The notes: generated by a model from the letters alone, not told the origin. DNA of 23,079 bases from CBFHMJ01 sp965656875 (GCA_965656875.1 CBFHMJ010000007.1:1-23079); one strand, 5' to 3'. Numbered from the stretch's first letter, positions 1 through 7,453 are shown. A program made the numbers and translations.

Positions 1-7
1 GTGTCAA

Positions 8-316
8 ATGACTAAAAAACGTCGCTCTTTTACCCGAGAGTTTAAATTGGAAGCAGCTAGCCTGGTGCTGGATCAGGGCTACAGTATTCCGGAAGCATGC
101 CGTTCTCTGGATGTTAGCGAAACGTCATTAAGAAACTGGGTTCAACAATTATCTCAGGAGCGTGATGGTGCCATGCCAAAGGCAAAAGCACTAACCCCTG
201 AACAACAGAAGATTCAAGAGCTTGAGGCCAGAATTAACAGGCTTGAGCGAGAAAAATCGATATTAAAAAAGGCTACCGCTCTCTTAATGTCAGACGAGAT
301 AAACAATATTTGTTGA
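8..316 (+). CDS. IS3-family transposase OrfA (HTH subunit)
   Basis: This 102-aa protein is the DNA-binding subunit of an IS3-family transposase. It opens with a basic stretch (KKRRSFTREFKLEA) and a helix-turn-helix around residues 10-50 (EACRSLDVSETSLRNWV). A leucine-zipper-like coiled coil follows at about 65-95 (IQELEARINRLEREKSILKKA). The A6G slippery run at 265-271 near its 3' end would allow the usual OrfAB fusion by -1 frameshifting. Length and domain order are normal for the family, and the gene itself looks intact. It belongs to a different IS3 subgroup from the elements at 5.0-6.3 kb and 7.5-9.7 kb. Confidence 0.88.
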   Translation: MTKKRRSFTREFKLEAASLVLDQGYSIPEACRSLDVSETSLRNWVQQLSQERDGAMPKAKALTPEQQKIQELEARINRLEREKSILKKATALLMSDEINNIC

Positions 317-1150
317 CAGGCCAGTTAAGTGAGCACGAGCCTGTTGAAATGGTCTGTGACGTATTTGGCGTGCCTCGTTCAAGTTATTATGACTTCTGGA
401 ACCGGGATACTTCGATTAAACCAAAAGAAGTTGAGCTACGCGCGAAAATTAACGAATTCTTCTCCGCTGGCAGCCGCACGTTAGTCGCAATGCTCAGCGA
501 GTCAGGAGTGTCGGCCGGCGTATTCAAGGTACGCCGCATCATTCGAGACATGGAGCTGATATGCAAACAGCCCGGGTCTCATGCGTATAAGTCAGCCACG
601 GTCGGCGTCCTGACATTCCGAATTTGCTTAATCGCGAGTTTGACGTTGATGGCCTAATCAGGTTTGGTGTGGCGATATCACCTACATTTGGACTGGCAGC
701 AAATGGGCTTATTTAGCCGTCGTGCTCGATTTATTCGCTCGACGCGTCGTTGGCTGGGCAATGTCTGATAAGCCAGACGCTAACCTGGTAATTAAAGCGC
801 TGGACAGAGCTTACGAGCAACGCGGTAAACCTACAGGGTTAATGTTCCACTCTGACCAGGGCAGTCAGTATGGTGCAACCAGGTTCAGGCAGCGGCTTTG
901 GCGTTATCGTATTCAGCAAAGTATGAGTCGCGGAAACTGCTGGGATAATGCGCCAATGGAAAGGCTATTTAGAAGCTTAAAAACCGAATGGGTACCAGCA
1001 ATCGGCTATCGCAACTACGCTGAAGCAGAAAAAGATATTGGCTTTTTTTTGATGGATTATTACAACTGGCGGAGACCTCACAGTCACAATGGCATGGTTG
1101 CTCCTTCGGTTACTGAAGGAAAACTTAACTTACTGTCCGGAATTAGTTGA
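310..1150 (+). pseudogene. IS3-family transposase OrfB, frameshifted
   Basis: The catalytic (rve, DDE integrase-core) subunit is spread over three frames. The first part (310 to about 600) carries the HTH_21-like region. A one-base loss near 600-606 moves the reading to a second frame that encodes RPDIPNLLNREFDVDG. A second one-base loss near 650-654 (a C run shortened before TAATCAGG) moves it to the frame that continues through 722-1150. That last part keeps the second catalytic Asp (FHSDQGSQYG) and the Glu (MERLFRSLK). The first catalytic Asp (GDITYIW) is encoded just after the second lesion. Either the gene is dead or these are base-calling errors. No start codon is proposed, because OrfB is normally made as a frameshift product of OrfA. 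Confidence 0.82.
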
Positions 1151-1180
1151 CCACAACATTATAACCTTACCATTTGAGTG

Positions 1181-1200
1181 CGACTTGTTCCAACAAGTCG
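1181..1200. repeat. 9-bp inverted repeat with CC centre
   Basis: CGACTTGTT and its exact reverse complement AACAAGTCG flank a central CC. It lies 22 bp past the IS right end and downstream of the minus-strand membrane operon. There is no T tract beside it, so a terminator role is unproven. Confidence 0.6.
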
Positions 1201-1269
1201 AAAACATTATGAGCGGAATTCGTTTGTTTAGCAGGAGGGAGGATGTGTCTATAAAAAAGTTCGGTGCAG

Positions 1270-1289
1270 TAGCCGCATCCATGCGGCTA
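1270..1289. repeat. 9-bp inverted repeat with CC centre, possible terminator stem
   Basis: TAGCCGCAT and its exact reverse complement ATGCGGCTA flank a central CC. It begins 7 bp past the stop codon of the minus-strand 504-aa gene. On the minus strand a run of six T follows about 14 nt after the stem, further than in a typical rho-independent terminator. It may still be the 3' end of the operon mRNA. It shares its architecture (9-bp arms, CC centre) with the repeat at 1181-1200, though the arm sequences differ. Confidence 0.5.
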
Positions 1290-1296
1290 ATATCAG

Positions 1297-2811
1297 TTAA
1301 CTTTGAATTATTTTCTCTGTATAGCTTAGGTTTAACCTCTGTATTGAAGCTTCAATTTTTTCAATATTAAGCTCAATTCTAGATTCTAGTTTTCCCATAA
1401 TGAAATCATGTCTCTCAGTTTTATTTACACCTAGAAGATCCAATTTATCAATCATGAATACGACAAAAAGGGAACCCAATCCTGAAATCATTCCTGTCAA
1501 TACCATTGAGATTGTATCGGCAAACGGTATCCCATTTAACATAGTAGCGATAGCTTCTCCTGCTAATATACTTCCACCTACAACTAAACCAGTAGCTAGA
1601 ACTTTTGTTGCTTCATGAGCCGCTTGCTTAGGTGTTAAATCTTCTGGTGGAAACATGAATGTCTTCAGTGCTTTCATTAGCGACATAAAGCCTTCTCTAA
1701 TTAATCTCACTATATTTTTCCCAGTACGGACAAACATATTAATCAAAGCTGTGATGATAGCTGAAAAAAAGCCTGACAAAGCTCCCGTAGCAAAAGCTTC
1801 TACAACGTTTTTCCACTTAGATAATAACTTACTTTTAATGTTATTTAATCTAGTGACTAAAGCATCAACCCATGAGATATCGTATTTCCCGTTCTTCCAA
1901 CCATTATCTAAAATATCTTTAACTTCGGAATAAGATGCAGATATGAACTCTGATATTAGGACACCCAAAGCCTGCTGTAAGCCTTGGGCGGCTCCAACTT
2001 TAACGCCATCTACCGCAGCTCTTTTTGCAACAAATACTGTCTTTTCAACTTTATTCGAAGGAACATATTTTTCTGCTGCTTTCTCTCCTCTCTCATGAGC
2101 TGCATTACTTCGTCTTTTATCAATATCATCATTACCTGACTTATCAACAAAGTCTTTGTGGTCTTGGTCTCCTTTCGACCTGTTTATGCTTCGGTGAGTA
2201 AAGTCATGGTTATCAGGATCTGAGCCAAACTGTCTCTTTTCTGCATCAGTCAGCATAAAACCGCCTTCATCATGAAATGATTTAAGAGGCTTGTTGTGAT
2301 CTAAATCCATTTCTGATGCATCATGGTACAACCCTGTATTTACATCCCGTATTTTTCCATCAGAGGTTGTAGCTTTATCCCTAGTTTGTTTTTTTTGAGC
2401 ATCAAATGAAATACCGTCTCCACCTACGGTTGAAGGCGACTTGGTATAATCATCTCTATCATATTTGAAATCCCTATCTACATTTGCTAGATCAGATCGA
2501 CTTAACTTAAGAGGAGCTAGTAATTGATCTATCAATACCTCTCTACTGGACTCGAATAGTGTATCGTATTTATCTTTGGTGAATTGTCTATCAAGAAGCT
2601 CTAAAGATTCTGTAACCTCCTCCTGGGATACTCTGAGGTTGTAGATCGGCACATCTTTTTTCAGTACTCTTTCAACAAATTCAGTATCTGGTTCCTGATC
2701 CAACAAACGCCTAACTGGAGCTGAGTTAGATAACTCCTTGATGTGAGCTGTTTCTTTATACGCATTGCGAACATTTTTTCTCTGCTTATAACGTTCCGAT
2801 CTACTAGACAC
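1297..2811 (-). CDS. 504-aa HNH-motif protein with C-terminal membrane segments
   Basis: I do not recognise a named gene. The N-terminal ~160 residues are charged and apparently soluble. Residues 169-214 hold an HNH-nuclease-like motif: DLDH (His172), a PLK-x-FH-x-x-GGFML stretch, Asn201 and THRSINRSKGD, matching the Asp-His...Asn...Asn/Lys order of HNH domains. The C-terminal half has hydrophobic stretches at about 340-362, 402-427 and 432-455, consistent with membrane insertion, then a short charged tail. The start is a GTG at 2809-2811 with AAGGAG seven bases upstream. It lies 18 bp after the TerB-like gene, so the two are almost certainly co-transcribed. A membrane-tied nuclease paired with a TerB-domain partner suggests a defence or toxin-type role, but that is inference. 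The HNH call is by eye. Confidence 0.75.
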   Translation of the reverse strand: MSSRSERYKQRKNVRNAYKETAHIKELSNSAPVRRLLDQEPDTEFVERVLKKDVPIYNLRVSQEEVTESLELLDRQFTKDKYDTLFESSREVLIDQLLAPLKLSRSDLANVDRDFKYDRDDYTKSPSTVGGDGISFDAQKKQTRDKATTSDGKIRDVNTGLYHDASEMDLDHNKPLKSFHDEGGFMLTDAEKRQFGSDPDNHDFTHRSINRSKGDQDHKDFVDKSGNDDIDKRRSNAAHERGEKAAEKYVPSNKVEKTVFVAKRAAVDGVKVGAAQGLQQALGVLISEFISASYSEVKDILDNGWKNGKYDISWVDALVTRLNNIKSKLLSKWKNVVEAFATGALSGFFSAIITALINMFVRTGKNIVRLIREGFMSLMKALKTFMFPPEDLTPKQAAHEATKVLATGLVVGGSILAGEAIATMLNGIPFADTISMVLTGMISGLGSLFVVFMIDKLDLLGVNKTERHDFIMGKLESRIELNIEKIEASIQRLNLSYTEKIIQS

Positions 2812-2829
2812 TAATAATCTCCTTGCTTA

Positions 2830-3438
2830 TTAAGCTGCTACTAATTCATTCCACGCATTTACAAAGTCTTTCTCATTTTCATGCACATATCCATCAGCGT
2901 GCATTACAACTTCTATAATTTCATTAAACAGATCAAAAGAATCTAGACCTACGCTGGAAGCTAGCTGGAACGCAGTTGTTATATTCGGAGGGTTGTTAGC
3001 GATAGCTTCAATCTCTCTTTTTACATTGGAAGGTAATTCACTAGAAGATATTCCAGCAATAAATTCATCTATTTCTTGACGTTCTTCAGGAGCAATTTCA
3101 CCATCACAAGCCGCACATGCTAAACCAACGGTTTCCATAGCTATTAATAACTTAAAATAGTCTTCTGATTCACTTAGCCTATTTTCAGCATCCTTAAACG
3201 CAGCCTCAAGTTTTTCATACTTTTTGTCATATTTAGCTGCTGCGATTCTAGCTCCACGTTTTTCTGCTTGCTCTTCACTATCGTCCATTGCAGAAGCAAT
3301 TCCTCCTGCCGTAGCACCAACCCCACCTGCAATAGCTGCCCCTGCGGCTGTAATTGCCCCAACAGGACCTGCAACAGGCAACGCAACAACACAAGCAACT
3401 CCAGCGGCAGCACCGCCTAATACTTTCCAAAAACTCAT
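2830..3438 (-). CDS. Gly/Ala-rich membrane protein with TerB-like domain
   Basis: This 202-aa protein has three visible parts. Residues 5-50 are a Gly/Ala/Val-rich hydrophobic segment able to cross the membrane once or twice. Residues 52-95 are a charged, probably helical linker rich in Glu, Lys and Ala. Residues 95-200 resemble TerB/TerB-like domains (DUF533-type): two acidic loops, CDGEIAPEER at 111-120 and ADGYVHENEKDFV at 181-193, have the spacing and the Asp-Gly...Glu pattern of that fold's metal-binding motifs. The ATG at 3436-3438 is preceded by AGAGGA at good spacing. It is the first gene of a two-gene operon with the HNH-motif protein. TerB domains occur in tellurite/stress clusters and in some anti-phage systems; the role here is unknown. 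The TerB call is by motif only. Confidence 0.72.
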   Translation of the reverse strand: MSFWKVLGGAAAGVACVVALPVAGPVGAITAAGAAIAGGVGATAGGIASAMDDSEEQAEKRGARIAAAKYDKKYEKLEAAFKDAENRLSESEDYFKLLIAMETVGLACAACDGEIAPEERQEIDEFIAGISSSELPSNVKREIEAIANNPPNITTAFQLASSVGLDSFDLFNEIIEVVMHADGYVHENEKDFVNAWNELVAA

Positions 3439-3480
3439 AAAACATCCTCTTTATTTAAGTTTGTGTTTGAAATTAGTTTT

Positions 3481-3508
3481 TTAATACCATAACAATTCGT
3501 TTGACCAA
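3481..3508 (-). promoter_or_regulatory. Candidate sigma70 promoter of the TerB/HNH operon
   Basis: On the minus strand TTGGTC (3503-3508) is followed after 16 bp by TATTAA (3481-3486), about 40 bp before the ATG at 3438. The match is moderate and nothing else supports it. Confidence 0.35.
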
Positions 3509-3823
3509 ATCAGTGTTTCTGCTTCCGTAGAGGAATAGCATCTCAGTTTTACTTGGTTTTATAAAGGTCACGATAAAGAGTATCGGGACATCGCACTGCA
3601 ATTTCTTCGGGGTATATACGGGTTATTTTGGCAGTTATTAAGAGTGATGTTGTGTTATGAAGCTAACGTAAAGCTCAGTAAAATTAAGGTGTTGTGGTTA
3701 TGAGTAGTGCTAATAAAACCTGATTTAGTAGCCTTGAAGATAATGTTTTAGTTGTAACCATCTAAAATATTAATTTTTTGAAATACCTTGCCTAATTTGG
3801 GTAAATACCGGGCAAATTAAGAG
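3509..3823. other. Non-coding gap between two minus-strand genes
   Basis: I see no convincing coding frame here on either strand. It is AT-rich upstream DNA of the TerB/HNH operon. A small inverted repeat, TAATTTG (3793-3799) with CAAATTA (3813-3819), lies just before the terminator palindrome. Confidence 0.5.
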
Positions 3824-3847
3824 AAAAAGCTCAGGCCTGAGCTTTTT
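3824..3847. terminator. Perfectly palindromic bidirectional terminator
   Basis: These 24 bases are a perfect palindrome: five A, then GCTCAGG meeting its own complement, then five T. The stem has a GC core and a T run on either strand. It starts 13 bp beyond the stop of the minus-strand gene at 3860-4255 and would terminate that transcript. It could also stop anything entering from the left. Confidence 0.8.
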
Positions 3848-3859
3848 GCTTTTACGGAC

Positions 3860-4255
3860 TTAAACTTTAGTGAATGCTTTTATAAAGCTTTTCGGGTTTT
3901 GATGAAACCTTTGGTGCTCACGGTGATTGATTTTTCTTGGTTGATGGAACTGCGGTGCTATGTATCCCCACTGACCTTTTTTCGAAAAATAGATGATAAA
4001 ATTTATGTTGTCATTCTTATCCCACATAGGTTTTACGACGGTGCTTTCGTCATGGTTGTCGACCGATTTAACTTGTATACGGTAATAATATTCGCCATCG
4101 GAAATAAGAACATCTGTTTTTGCACCGTGGTCGACATGAGGTATGTAGACTTCCCAACTATCTTTTAGCAGCCAGGAGGCGACTTGATGTTCATAGGATA
4201 CATTTTCGCAGTATTGTTTAGTTTCTTTTGGTATTAAGTTACTTTTGATAGGCAT
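3860..4255 (-). CDS. Small PD-(D/E)XK-fold nuclease-like protein
   Basis: The protein is about 131 aa from the ATG at 4253-4255. A TTG four codons upstream (4265-4267) is also open, but the ATG has the better-placed GGAT ribosome site. The sequence fits the compact restriction-endonuclease-like fold of the group I intron-associated/PDDEXK family. Numbered from the upstream TTG, a helix holds Glu26 (SYEHQVASWLL), then comes HVDHGAKTDVLI with Asp52, then YYRIQVKSV with Gln65 and Lys67, i.e. the D...(E/Q)xK catalytic signature. It stands alone with its own terminator 13 bp downstream, and no methylase or partner gene adjoins it. It could be an orphan nuclease, a decayed homing or restriction component, or a non-catalytic DNA-binding relative. 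I assign the fold with fair confidence and the function with little. Confidence 0.65.
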   Translation of the reverse strand: MPIKSNLIPKETKQYCENVSYEHQVASWLLKDSWEVYIPHVDHGAKTDVLISDGEYYYRIQVKSVDNHDESTVVKPMWDKNDNINFIIYFSKKGQWGYIAPQFHQPRKINHREHQRFHQNPKSFIKAFTKV

Positions 4256-4559
4256 TGTAAGATCCAAAGTTAATCGTAACTTTCTTCAGAGATAAGCTAC
4301 GAGCGAACAACCCGTCAGGGGGTTGCACTATTTGAATCCACAATGAGTCCCGATGGGGAATCTTCATCCCGAGCAAAGGTCGTACCTCAGAGTCTCCTTA
4401 AGTATTCAATCTCTGTAAATGCTCTTTCAGCTTTAGAGCCGGTGGAAGGTTAAGTTGTATAATGAGTGTTAAAGTTGGGGAATTCAAGAGTGAAAGACAA
4501 AGAAAGTCTATTTTCCAGTAGTGGCTTATGTTTGCTTCCAGACCGTTAGGGCAACTATT
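4256..4559. other. Gap with a small hairpin, no recognised gene
   Basis: No gene can be supported. A 6-bp stem hairpin (CAACCC at 4308-4313, GGGTTG at 4320-4325) is present without a T tract. Short open frames read into this stretch from the adjoining IS remnant but lose similarity to transposase at about 4560. Confidence 0.4.
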
Positions 4560-5025
4560 GGTTGCTGTGAGAGAGTATATTCCAATATTCACCCAGGGTA
4601 CCAATGAAGATGGTAACTCTACTTTTTCCATTATGAGATTCTGCAGGCGTGACATAATTTAACTGACTGTGATTGTGTCCGGTGTTGTACCAACACAGGA
4701 AGGCCTCAATCCAATGCCGACTGCTACCGAGAGTTTCAAACCCTTTTGCTGGCCAGTTTTTCATATATTTACTATGCAGAACAACGACTTAACATAGGGG
4801 TTATTACCACCATCCCTGGGCGGCTTTTCGATGAGGTAATGCCTAACTCATCCATCTTCGCTTTGAACATCAGCGACTTCACGGGCGCACCGTTATTTAA
4901 GTGAGGAGCCAGCGCCTGATTGAAGCACTGCTCTCGCATCAACGCCCATTACAGGTGTAGTGGTGCTACCCCATCACACTCAGGTTCACACATCTAATAA
5001 CCCTCGTTTATTCGACTGTAGATTG
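4560..5025 (-). pseudogene. Degenerate IS3-family orfB remnant
   Basis: Read on the minus strand, from about 5025 down, the translation gives SIYSRINEGY, then LMREQCFNQAL...NNGAPVKSL, FKAKMDELGI, NNPYVKSLF, and finally WPAKGFETLG with WYNTGHNHSQLNYVTPAESHNG. Each block matches the remnants at 7584-7930 and 9041-9697 in the same order. They are separated by stops and frame changes, so this is a decayed C-terminal half of the rve transposase. The right end stops close to the terminal repeat of the IS element that begins near 5040, so a later insertion or rearrangement probably removed the rest. Confidence 0.75.
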
Positions 5026-5054
5026 ACATGGTCAAGCGAATTCACACACCCCAG

Positions 5055-5933
5055 TTAAGCCGCTTTTCCTCGTTCTGCCATCTCTGCTTCATATTGATTT
5101 GGACTTCTGTAATCCAGATATGAATGCATCCTTTGGCTGTTATAAAACATCGTGATGTATTGCAGAATATCCTGCTTCGCTTCATGGCGGGTTTGATAGT
5201 GCCGCCACTGCACGCGTTCTTGCTTCAACGTGCCGAAGAAGCTTTCTACTACCGCATTATCCTGGCAGTTACCTTTTCGACTCATACTGCCCGTGAGCTG
5301 GTGCAGGTTCAGCAACTGTCTGAACTGTTTGCTGGCGTATTGCGAACCCCGATCTGAATGGTGAATCAAACCAGCCTGAGGTCTTCGCTGCCACAACGCC
5401 ATAGTCAACGCATCACACACAAGTTGGGCGTTCATCCGCGACGACATGCTCCAGCCCACAACGTTGCGTGAGAACAGGTCAATGACAACCGCCAGATATA
5501 ACCAACCTTCCCGGGTCCAGACATAGGTGATATCGGACACGTAAGCCTGGTTGGGCTGTTGTACATCAAATTCGCGGGTCAGCACATTATCGAACACCGG
5601 TTGTTTATGATTGCTGTTGGTGGTCACCTTGTACTTCTTGCGTCGTTTCACGCTAACACCGACCTTTTTCATCAAGGCTCGCGTTCTTTGTTTACCTACC
5701 GGGTAACCCAGAGCATTCAACGCTCGTTTCATACGCCGTACGCCATAGGTAAAGTCACTGGCTTCAGCAATGTTCTTTACCCACTCAATCATCTCATCAT
5801 GCTGTGGGTCAGGCTCTATCTGGGACTGGCGCTTCACGTAACGATAGTAATCAAAGCGACTGACACCCAATACCTGACACATCAGGCTAACTGGCCAGGC
5901 CTTCTTATGCTGGGTGACGAAACCGTACTTCAT
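5055..5933 (-). CDS. IS3-family transposase OrfB (rve/DDE)
   Basis: This 292-aa protein is the catalytic subunit that cuts and joins DNA during IS3 transposition. An HTH_21-like region spans about residues 40-100, and the integrase core about 120-280. The DDE triad is complete: Asp134 in SDITYVW, Asp194 in HHSDRGSQYA, and Glu230 in VVESFFGTLK, giving the usual D-35-E spacing. The ATG at 5931-5933 overlaps the orfA stop as ATGA, so it can be made by coupling or as an OrfAB frameshift fusion. Length is normal and the frame is unbroken. Confidence 0.92.
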   Translation of the reverse strand: MKYGFVTQHKKAWPVSLMCQVLGVSRFDYYRYVKRQSQIEPDPQHDEMIEWVKNIAEASDFTYGVRRMKRALNALGYPVGKQRTRALMKKVGVSVKRRKKYKVTTNSNHKQPVFDNVLTREFDVQQPNQAYVSDITYVWTREGWLYLAVVIDLFSRNVVGWSMSSRMNAQLVCDALTMALWQRRPQAGLIHHSDRGSQYASKQFRQLLNLHQLTGSMSRKGNCQDNAVVESFFGTLKQERVQWRHYQTRHEAKQDILQYITMFYNSQRMHSYLDYRSPNQYEAEMAERGKAA

Positions 5934-6226
5934 TTGGTTTCTTTGGCAAAGAAGACCGTCGCTTTTTTTAAAATATCTTTCTCCATTTTCAGGCGTTTGT
6001 TCTCTTCCCTCAAGCGGTGGATTTCTTCCTGTTCCGGCGTCAGCTTGCCATTACCGCGAAAGGCGTGTGTCCCTTCTTCTTGTTCTTTAATCCAGCGCCC
6101 AAGCATATTGGAACTGATACCTAAGCTTCTTGCAGCCTCAGCAATCTTGTAGTTTTGCCCGGTAACCAAACTGACAGCATCCAGTTTGAACTCTTTTGAA
6201 TAGCTTTTTCGGGTTTTCATATACAC
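5930..6226 (-). CDS. IS3-family transposase OrfA
   Basis: This 98-aa protein is the DNA-binding subunit of the same element. A basic start (KTRKSYSKEFKLDAVSL) leads into a helix-turn-helix (EAARSLGISSNMLGRWI). The coiled-coil segment (EEIHRLREENKRLKMEKDILKKA) ends close to the slippery A7G run at 5963-5969. It starts about 40 bp inside the right terminal repeat, where IS3 promoters usually sit. It is intact. Confidence 0.9.
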   Translation of the reverse strand: MYMKTRKSYSKEFKLDAVSLVTGQNYKIAEAARSLGISSNMLGRWIKEQEEGTHAFRGNGKLTPEQEEIHRLREENKRLKMEKDILKKATVFFAKETK

Positions 6227-6265
6227 TCCAGTTGAGAGAATTATCTCTTAACTGGGTGTGTGAAT

Positions 6266-6562
6266 CTATTGGAGCACGTCATGGTACATTCCTCTACAGC
6301 TCCGACTCTTTCAATGGCTACAACCTCATGAACTTCTTTTTTATTCTGGTCGAACCAATACCGACTTGAGGTGGTAAGCTCAAATTATTGTTAAGTATGG
6401 AATACTGATTACATTTCCGTTAATCATTATCGTTTTGTCAAATCCTAGATGAAAGCCCCCTCTAAGAACCCATAATAAAAACACTTTACATTACCCAAAT
6501 CGTACACAACAATATTGGCGCTCTATTTTAATCAAAGAATGACAAGCAATAAAAAGGAAAAC
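6266..6562. other. Gap before M23 gene with a possible orphan reading fragment
   Basis: No complete gene is present. On the minus strand 6266-6384 reads openly for about 39 codons (starting FELTTSSRYWFDQNKK) right up to the IS end at 6265, with a plausible protein-like composition. It could be the tail of a gene cut off by the IS, but I recognise no family. The AT-rich stretch 6400-6562 must hold the promoter of the M23 gene; no hexamer pair stands out. Confidence 0.35.
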
Positions 6563-7429
6563 ATGTCTATGTACAAATTAATGATTATCCTATTTTTCAC
6601 TTTATTATCTAATGAAGTATTTGCAGGAGCCAGTGTACTTTCGGGAGCCAAGCGCAACGTATCAGTGTCTAGATACCAGATGGATAGCTTTCACTATTCT
6701 TGTCTCAGTGAAAGCAAGTTCGTTGCAAACCTGACAGATAATTCAGCCGATTTAGATTTGTACATCAAGAAATGGGAGACTCCAACAACTTCTCTTTATG
6801 ATTGCAGGTCGGTACTAAACGGTACCAATGACGAAAAATGTAGCGTACCTGTTTACCAGAGCAACAATTCGATCGTTGTGGGTGTGTATGGATATGCATC
6901 TGGGAGCGGTTCACTAACGGCTGGCTGCGTATCGAAACTAAAAGATCCATGCACCGACTGTGACTACTCTGGTCCATATGATAGAGATTGGCATGGTGAC
7001 AATACTACTCATTTAGGCAAAGATTACCCAGCTTTCGTAGGAGATTCAGTGCAGGCAATTGCAGATGGAACTGTATATGCCGTATATACTAGCATCGGAG
7101 GTTTTGGTGGCACAAATCCTTCGAGAAATGGATCAGCCATTGTTATAAAACATAAGAAAGCTAATGGTAAGTTCTTCTACGCTCTGTATGGGCATGTTCT
7201 CTCGAATGTTTCCACAAATGCAAAGATTAAAAAAGGGGATAAAATAGGTACGGTCGATCACTACTATTGGGGCTCAGGAAATGAACAGGAGGACTGGCCA
7301 CATCTTCACTTTGGAATTTGGGATTCTGAGACGTCATTCCCTACCTCTCAACTTGGTTATGGTCCCGATAGAAGCTTTGTAAACCCAGTAAATTTTTTAG
7401 CCGATGAAGAAGGTATGACGCTTCAATAA
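6563..7429 (+). CDS. Secreted M23 (lysostaphin-type) metallopeptidase with PPC-like domain
   Basis: The ATG at 6563 is chosen because AAAAAGGA lies just upstream and the protein then opens with a clean signal peptide (MSMYKLMIILFFTLLSNEVFA, cut before GAS). A longer open frame begins at 6515. Residues ~30-123 resemble a bacterial pre-peptidase C-terminal (PPC) beta-sandwich. Residues ~138-275 are an M23 domain with a complete zinc site: His150-x3-Asp154, His211 in the LYGH block and His247-x-His249 (HLHFG). Such enzymes cut peptidoglycan cross-bridge peptides, or elastin-like targets, outside the cytoplasm. Cysteines in the first half and linker (47, 81, 93, 122, 130, 133) suggest disulfides. 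It is monocistronic, with IS elements on both sides and its own terminator. The role could be wall remodelling, predation or help with DNA transfer; the context does not decide. Confidence 0.85.
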   Translation: MSMYKLMIILFFTLLSNEVFAGASVLSGAKRNVSVSRYQMDSFHYSCLSESKFVANLTDNSADLDLYIKKWETPTTSLYDCRSVLNGTNDEKCSVPVYQSNNSIVVGVYGYASGSGSLTAGCVSKLKDPCTDCDYSGPYDRDWHGDNTTHLGKDYPAFVGDSVQAIADGTVYAVYTSIGGFGGTNPSRNGSAIVIKHKKANGKFFYALYGHVLSNVSTNAKIKKGDKIGTVDHYYWGSGNEQEDWPHLHFGIWDSETSFPTSQLGYGPDRSFVNPVNFLADEEGMTLQ

Positions 7430-7453
7430 AATTTTCAAGGTGATCTTGATTCT

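Larger units (their letters stand above)
1..1158 (+). mobile_element. IS3-family insertion sequence, left end outside window
   Basis: The element has the two-ORF IS3 layout: orfA at 8-316 and an orfB frame ending at 1150. A run of six A followed by G at 265-271 lies where IS3 elements make a programmed -1 frameshift, and the shift leads into the orfB frame. The right end carries a terminal-repeat-like sequence at 1134-1158 just after the orfB stop. The left terminal repeat is not in the window, so no target duplication can be checked. orfB is broken by two single-base losses, so this copy is probably not autonomous. Confidence 0.85.
5040..6265 (-). mobile_element. Complete IS3-family insertion sequence
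   Basis: The element is about 1.23 kb, normal for IS3, bounded by near-perfect inverted ends. The left end at 5040 reads ATTCACACACCCCAGTTAAG. The right end, read inward from 6265, is the same except that it has one C fewer. It encodes orfA and orfB overlapping as ATGA, with a slippery A7G run (minus strand; T7 at 5963-5969) before the overlap for OrfAB frameshifting. Both ORFs and all catalytic residues are intact, so this is the one copy here likely to be active. I see no clear target-site duplication, which may mean rearrangement after insertion. Confidence 0.88.

Noticed and set aside
3224..3484. Plus-strand Ala/Pro-rich open frame opposite the TerB-like gene
   Set aside because: It mirrors the Gly/Ala-rich membrane segment on the minus strand and has no ribosome site; a shadow frame.
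3899..4168. Plus-strand 89-codon frame opposite the PDDEXK-like gene
   Set aside because: The minus frame has the D...QxK motif and a terminator at its end; the plus frame is its shadow.
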